Positions 58,861-64,000 of a stretch of 64,000 bases of DNA are shown here, in pieces (position 1 is the stretch's first letter; the number at the start of each line of letters is the position of its first letter). Location: the NCBI GenBank assembly GCA_964023275.1, contig OZ029914.1, positions 48,686,530 to 48,750,529 on the forward strand, read 5' to 3'. The notes under the pieces were generated by a model. The model ran no database searches, was not told the DNA's origin, and worked only from the letters and a program-made list of their open reading frames with translations. A program made the translations under genes and the position numbers. This DNA comes from Norana najaformis (taxonomy: Eukaryota > Annelida > Clitellata > Crassiclitellata > Hormogastridae).

Positions 58861-59319
58861 GTGATTGTGAGCTTGTAAGATGGATCAGATAATTGTCGTT
58901 ATTCTGGCAGGAGTTTATTCCACAGGGGTGGAGCAGCTATGGCTATGGAGCGATTTCAAAATTTAAGGATGAGGTGATGGGAGGGCGGAGAAGTGTTAGT
59001 GCAGAAGAGGAGCGGGTTGAACGGATGGTTGTATTGTTAATAACTGACGAAGATAGGAGAGTTGGGAGTATTAAGTGTGTTGTAGGTAAGTGATAGGACT
59101 TTGTACTCTATTCGTTCAGGTATTTTAAGCCATGAGTAAGAAACGATTCGATTATTTTAAAGCATGAGCGAAGGCTAAAATGATTTGCTTAAAACTATAC
59201 ATATCCCGTAAAGTGACGATGGGGAAATTCCTAAAGCCCCGCACATACGGTTAACTTATAATATAGGCCGACGTAGACTACTAGTCTCAGATCTGTATGT
59301 GGAATACGTAAACTGTTAT

Positions 59320-59500
59320 ATTGTATTTGTAATTGTAATTTGAGGTTTACAAAGCGCCTCGTAGAGGATAAACTCAACAGTGGTGCTCCCGACCCGAAAA
59401 AGTAAAATCACTATTAAACAGTACAGTCTTCAGGCACCTGCGGAACACTAAGAGGGAGAGAGAAAGGAGCTCAAGTCGCAATTTTCGAGAATTAGGTCAA
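59320..59500 (-). mobile_element. CR1-like LINE 3' end
   Basis: On the minus strand, CAGGTGCCTGAAGACTGTAC then GGGTCGGGAGCACCACTG and GAGGCGCTTTGTAAACCTC plus ATTACA repeats: the same 3' end as at 35800-35960. Confidence 0.8.
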
Positions 59501-61080
59501 TATAGAAACATCAAACTAATTAAATTACAAACAATTTAGTCACATGGTGTTATATCATGAAAATATAAAAACTATTGTCAAAGAAAACTATTTGTCGAAG
59601 AACTGTGCTAACTTAAGATTTGTCACGAAAGGGCAAACTAATGCGTTGATTTAGCTTTAGGCTAAGTGTTCTATACGAATCTGAAACATACTATTCTGGT
59701 ACACTGATTTATTTTACTCTATCTTACTCTGCTTTATTTCACACTAAATAAGGAGCACTTGGGGAAGTTACTCGTCCGATGCTCTCCGGGGAACATGACC
59801 TTACTTCAATCGTGCAGACATCAAACGTATATCTGTTTATCAATTAAATTAAAAATAATGTATGCAAATAAGTGACGTTGCTGTTAGGTATGCGCATGCC
59901 AAACTCTAGAATGAGTCCGTTTGATGTCAATTAAAGCAATTAAAGGGTGACTAGCATCAAATACATTGTCATTCAACGAACATTGGATTGCTGTCGTTTA
60001 CTACTTCACTGTCCATAAAGAGAGTGTTTCATAGCGACCAAAATGCCAGAGATATGGCTTCAAAAGCAAGTCAGATAAGTGGTTTTTTTTGTGGCTTACT
60101 TTTCTCCTGTGGTAAGGTAGATATTAAGCAGGTACAGGAAATCCTCTAGCGCTGTGGTGTCTATTGATTCGGCTGCGGTTGTCGTGGTTAAATTCAGGCA
60201 AAACCCAACACAAATTGCTGAGACTTACGCTGAGTTCTGCTGTAATAATGAAAGCTAAGATACAATTGATCTAGAGAGTGGTGTTTTGAAATGGTTTGGA
60301 TTCAGCATGGATACAAGTTCAGAAGTTTTGCAAAAGTTAAGAAGATTACTCGGTGATACTGACATCGGAACAAAATTGGAATTGAATGTATCAGCATGGG
60401 TATAAATTCACAGAAGTTGTGCAAAAGCCGTAATATGAAAAAGAACATTTATGGATTGTTATTTACAGATTTATTTGCATAGTGAGACAGAGTGGTGGCT
60501 GGAATTGGTTTGGGATCAGCATGGCCATAAGTTCCTAGAAGTTTAGCAAAGAAATTATTCCTGCTAGATGTTTTCTCGTAGCTGGCGAGATACAAACCAA
60601 GTTAGAGCTGTATTAGCCTTTACTGACCTGTGAAGGAGTCATGGAATACATAGCCAGTAATAAAATAAAAGGAAGCTTTACTGACGTAAAAAATAAGGAA
60701 ATGGAAGTGTTTTAAGTTAATTTTAACTCCATAATCTGTTGGCTTTTTCGATTTGAACCGGAAAATAATTAACTTTTTCAGAAAGCTAAAACTAATTGTA
60801 GACATAAAATCATAGAAAAGAAAAGCATTTCATTTTATCCAATTACCGAATCTATCACGTTTTAATATAAACTAAAGAGAAACCATCCACAGCTGTTTAT
60901 GCCATCAAAATGGCTGTTAGCAATGCTGAGCAAACTACGTCAAGGAAATAACGAAACTGGCCCTAGTAGTTACTGTCCGATATTCAATTCTATTTACTTC
61001 ATTTGCCGTTTCTAGGTTTTACTACGGTGGTAAATATGAGCGGGCGAATCAGTTGTAGCTATAACCTCGACTTTCCAAAA
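59500..61080. other. Unique AT-rich sequence
   Basis: No gene seen. Three diverged copies of a roughly 34-bp word (TCAGCATGG, A/C-TA-AGTTC, AGAAGTT, GCAAA) occur at 60302, 60391 and 60516. Confidence 0.4.
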
Positions 61081-61290
61081 ATCTTATTCTGATTCTTTTT
61101 GTTCCCCTTATCTCTCTTCCCGCTTCAATTTCAAACACCATCTCCTGTAGCCGTCTGCCTGCCTGCCTCACTCCTGGATGTTAACTTGAAACCGAATCCT
61201 TTCTGCCTGTCGATTTTATATTGACTGAGCGGCTGTGAATAAGCTGGTTCCCGCGTCTTAGCTTTCGCTGGGCGCTTTAGAAATCGGCTG
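61080..61290 (+). repeat. Dispersed LINE 3'-tail repeat, copy 4
   Basis: Plus orientation, opposite to the other long copies (CTGAGCGGCTGTGAATAAGC, GGGCGCTTTAGAAATCG). Confidence 0.7.
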
Positions 61291-61410
61291 AAAAGGTCGA
61301 GGCATGGCTTGTAGGGACCATGGTGGCCCAGTGCATCGTAGTTGCCCTCATTATTTGCGCTTCTGCATGCGTCACTGAAGTCTCCTTCAACGAACTCGTA
61401 TTGTTGCTGT
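61131..61410 (-). CDS. Candidate receptor-tail exon, minus strand
   Basis: After a CTAAC branch-like site and the tract TTCATCCTTGTTTTGTCCCC-AG the frame reads Q-Q-Q-Y-E-F-V-E-G-D-F-S, N-E-G-N-Y-D-A-L-G-H-H-G-P-Y-K-P. The YEFV and YDAL spacing (16 residues) is tail-like. The frame then runs into the dispersed repeat (from about 61290) and stops at about 61131. No upstream exon is identified, and the plus strand over the same bases offers a signal-like M-V-A-Q-C-I-V-V-A-L-I-I-C, so only one reading can be right. Confidence 0.3.
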
Positions 61411-62189
61411 CTGGGGACAAAACAAGGATGAACAGAAGCAGAGACATCGTTTCCACCTTTCAGATCTGGAGAGGTCATAGTAATGATGTCAGTTAGTGAA
61501 AAAACTTAACAATTTATTAGAAAAGCAAACGTAAGAAAGTCCCAAGTTAAATACAGTTATCTCGAATACAATTATCAGTAAATAACGGAGCATGATGTGC
61601 TTTGCTACAGATACGTAGTGCAGCACGAAGACATATTCATATATTCATGTTTAGTTTATTTACGTTTTATTTAGCAAAACTTCATACTTTAAATAAAATT
61701 CTTAAGGCATAACAGTATAAGAGAATGGCCCTTGTAACACAAAACATAAAATCAGAGTTTTATAACAGACGAGAATGAAAGTCTTCTTTCTCAAATTTGC
61801 TGACTAAAATATGCTGTCATATAAATTGTCCAGGTTATTATCGCAGGTCATCACTTGTAAACAATAGTTCCATTAAATCATCGATGATCGTTGTAAGTCA
61901 CTTATCTTGTGCAATTTAATTTAGTCTAGTGACTTCTACTGCCCCGTTATCTTAATGCACAAGACATCACTCGACTGTTGTTTCAAGTGAAACCGTAGTC
62001 AAAATCGTAAACCGTTGGAGCAGCATGTCTGTCAAGTTGAAACACATATTCATTTTCATTATATTCATATTCGACAGCAAATTTGTCCGTCAAGTTAGAC
62101 AACATATTCAGGCTCATATCCATAATTTCGTAATAACTTTGTATAATTATTAATCTTTAAAATGGAATCGTCCTCAAAATAATGTCTTC

Positions 62190-62610
62190 CCGATTATCGA
62201 TACTACATACCAAGGCCTACTCCAGACACCCACCCGCTTATGTTTACAAACGCAAATATGGACGCAGCACCCTACCAAATCTACCATTATGTAATGCATT
62301 GCAACTGCTTAAAGGCAATATATGTCAAGTTCAGGCCTCCGTTGTAAAATGATCTCGAGATCCATTCTTAAATCTCTTACCCATTATCGATACTACATAC
62401 CAAGGCCTACTCCATATATCCACCAGCTTATGGTTACAAACGCAAATTTGGACGCAGCACCTTCTCAAATCTACCATTATATAATGCATTGCAACTGCTT
62501 AGAGGCAATCTACGCCAAGTTCAAGCCTCCAGTGAAAAATTTTCAGCTCCTTCCTGAAATCTCTTGCCCGTTGTCTCGACTACATACAAAGGTCTACTCC
62601 ATCCAGTGTA
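62190..62610 (+). repeat. About 190-bp tandem repeat, two and a bit copies
   Basis: The unit beginning TTATCGATACTACATACCAA recurs after 190 bp and, diverged, after a further 187 bp. Satellite-like; the open frame inside is incidental. Confidence 0.85.
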
Positions 62611-62671
62611 CAGTTGAAGCGGTCAATTATGCCCGGTGGCGATGACTGCGTGCTTGGCTATGTGGCTGTAC

Positions 62672-63060
62672 TTAGCAAACGGGTGTGAGACTGAATCCAT
62701 TAACATTTGCATGGTCGACTTGCAGAAGTTTCGGCCAGGCCAGTAGGCCGCTCTTGTAGATTCGGCTTAAAACCGGAGCAACTTCTTCCGTGCTGTTGTC
62801 GGTCAAGGGTTCGATGTCTTTGTCGCTAGAGGCAACATCAACAACGGTAAGGGCATACTTGTATGTTTTGCAACGGCCTCTGGACGTAGCCCGGTCATGG
62901 GGAGATACAACAAGGCTGCTTTTCCAACAGCATTGGGCCGATCCTCGTCGAACATTGGACACGGTTTGTGGCGTCGAGCGGCAAGATAGATCTGCCATAC
63001 GGCTTACTTCTTTAGCCACTCACGCGCCGCATTGTCTGTAGCTTTCACTGCCAAGGCCAG
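62672..63060 (-). mobile_element. Degraded integrase-bearing element (fossil)
   Basis: The fragment Y-A-L-T-V-V-D-V-A, L-A-W-P-K-L-L-Q-V-D fits the retroviral-type integrase core found in Polintons, Ginger and LTR relatives. Family not resolved. Broken; only the integrase piece is recognisable. Confidence 0.45.
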
Positions 63061-64000
63061 CTTCTTCACTGCCGCATGACCGCGCCAGTATCCCGTCGGG
63101 CTGTAGTACATCGCAGCGAACCTAGCATCCTTCCTCTGTCGCTTTGACAAGGAGTCACCAACAAGCGTACGCCACGTACAAAATTGGCGAGGCGTGAGAT
63201 TACAAGAAGGTGCCTAGCACCGGTATGTTCTTGCTTGGAATGTTGGGTCAAAGTGTCACGTTTTCTCCTTACGCCTGCTGGCTCGAGAGCCGATGCCCAT
63301 CCCGAACCGCGACTTGCCGACATTATTGCGCCACCCAGCCGAGCGTTCTTCTCATATTCTGGTGTGTCTGACGACACACCAGAATATCTTGTATGCGGCC
63401 GCCATAAGGATGTCGCCTGTGTGGTTCCCCCTGTGGTGTGTTTATGCATGGCCTAGGCATTGTCTTGGTTGATGCACGACGGCAAGTATCAGCGTGTGTT
63501 TGATCGCTCCTACCTACCTAAGACATGAGTTTGAACTTGTGTTGGGACAAGTGCAACAACGTGGACAGTGTCAACAAAAGAGAAGCGCAACGCGCTGATC
63601 CTAGACTAGCTGGGCCACTGGGACGACTCCGGCGGCCGATCGAGAAGCTGGGAGAGGCCGACTTACATTATGACGCAGAAGTTTTTAATGGAACAACAAG
63701 CGAATCGGTTGAGGCGGCAAAATAGCAGACAGAGCAAGTCGTAGACGCTTTTGAGTGCCTGGCGGCGCAGACCGCGGAAGCCCAAGCCAACCCAAATCCG
63801 ATTTACGGCACTGTTTTAGGAAGCACCGGCTACCGTGGTTGTGGACCCTAACAGCGGTAATGGGCGAGGTTGCCACACAGGTCTCGAACTTTAACCGGTA
63901 CGTGTTTGGCTCTGCAAAGAAGGCAAAATCGTGACAAGCACTTGGCTATCGAACGACAGAGGGATACCCTGCGCGCATATAGAACACGCATTCTCGGATA
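63060..64000. other. GC-richer stretch beside the integrase fossil
   Basis: Clearly higher GC than the rest of the window. Open frames on both strands have no recognisable domain and may be further parts of the same degraded element. A 15-bp perfect hairpin lies at 63354-63387. Confidence 0.35.
63354..63387. other. Perfect 15-bp hairpin
   Basis: ATATTCTGGTGTGTC, loop TGAC, GACACACCAGAATAT. Could be a joined pair of inverted element ends or a structural site. Confidence 0.95.

Noticed and set aside
62322-62645. 107-codon frame
   Set aside because: Lies in the 190-bp tandem repeat and is not preserved between units.

Overview
The window is animal nuclear DNA: spliced genes with GT-AG introns, one immunoglobulin-like (Ig) domain per phase-1 exon, many microsatellites and a heavy load of non-LTR retrotransposons (RTE/BovB-like and CR1/L2/Jockey-like, two of the latter carrying 2A-like peptides). 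The flavour is marine invertebrate, but the sequence does not fix the phylum.

Left part (about 3.3-19.9 kb): two tandem, same-strand paralogous genes, here called A (3631-10596) and B (12610-19030). Each assembles from six exons with matching phases into a type I membrane protein (422 and 424 aa): signal peptide, V-like Ig domain, second Ig-like domain, short cysteine-containing stalk, transmembrane helix, and a 121-aa tail with three tyrosine motifs (YANI or YVNI, NPIYVDM, YLEV). The duplicated unit is roughly 8 kb and carries shared old insertions (a LINE tail in intron 5 and a TIR element in the 3' flank), plus younger differences.

Middle (about 20-42 kb): mostly transposon debris. It holds a tRNA-derived SINE, an orphan signal-peptide exon (23139-23187), an RT fragment, a CR1-like LINE (about 27.2-33.4 kb) split by a hAT transposon with clear ends and an 8-bp target duplication (30341-33113), further LINE tails, and a minus-strand RTE/BovB-like LINE with two endonuclease starts (36.4-40.5 kb).

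Right part (42.9-57.2 kb): a third Ig gene, C. Signal exon, two Ig-like exons, then two mutually compatible 3' ends: a short terminal exon with a GPI-type hydrophobic C-terminus (50574-50674, 254 aa), or a distal set encoding a transmembrane helix and a cytoplasmic tail (54265-57230, 307 aa). This resembles the GPI/transmembrane choice known for NCAM. An RTE LINE sits in intron 3. Just past the GPI exon's poly(A) signal lies a striking insertion: 28S rRNA/R2-type 5' sequence joined to a LINE tail, flanked by 166-bp direct repeats.

Far right (57-64 kb): repeats, a possible further receptor-tail exon on the minus strand, a 190-bp tandem repeat and a degraded integrase-bearing element. Taken together, the locus looks like a cluster of Ig-superfamily cell-surface receptors of the recognition/immune kind, being reshaped by transposons. 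The function is inference; the gene structures are read from the sequence.
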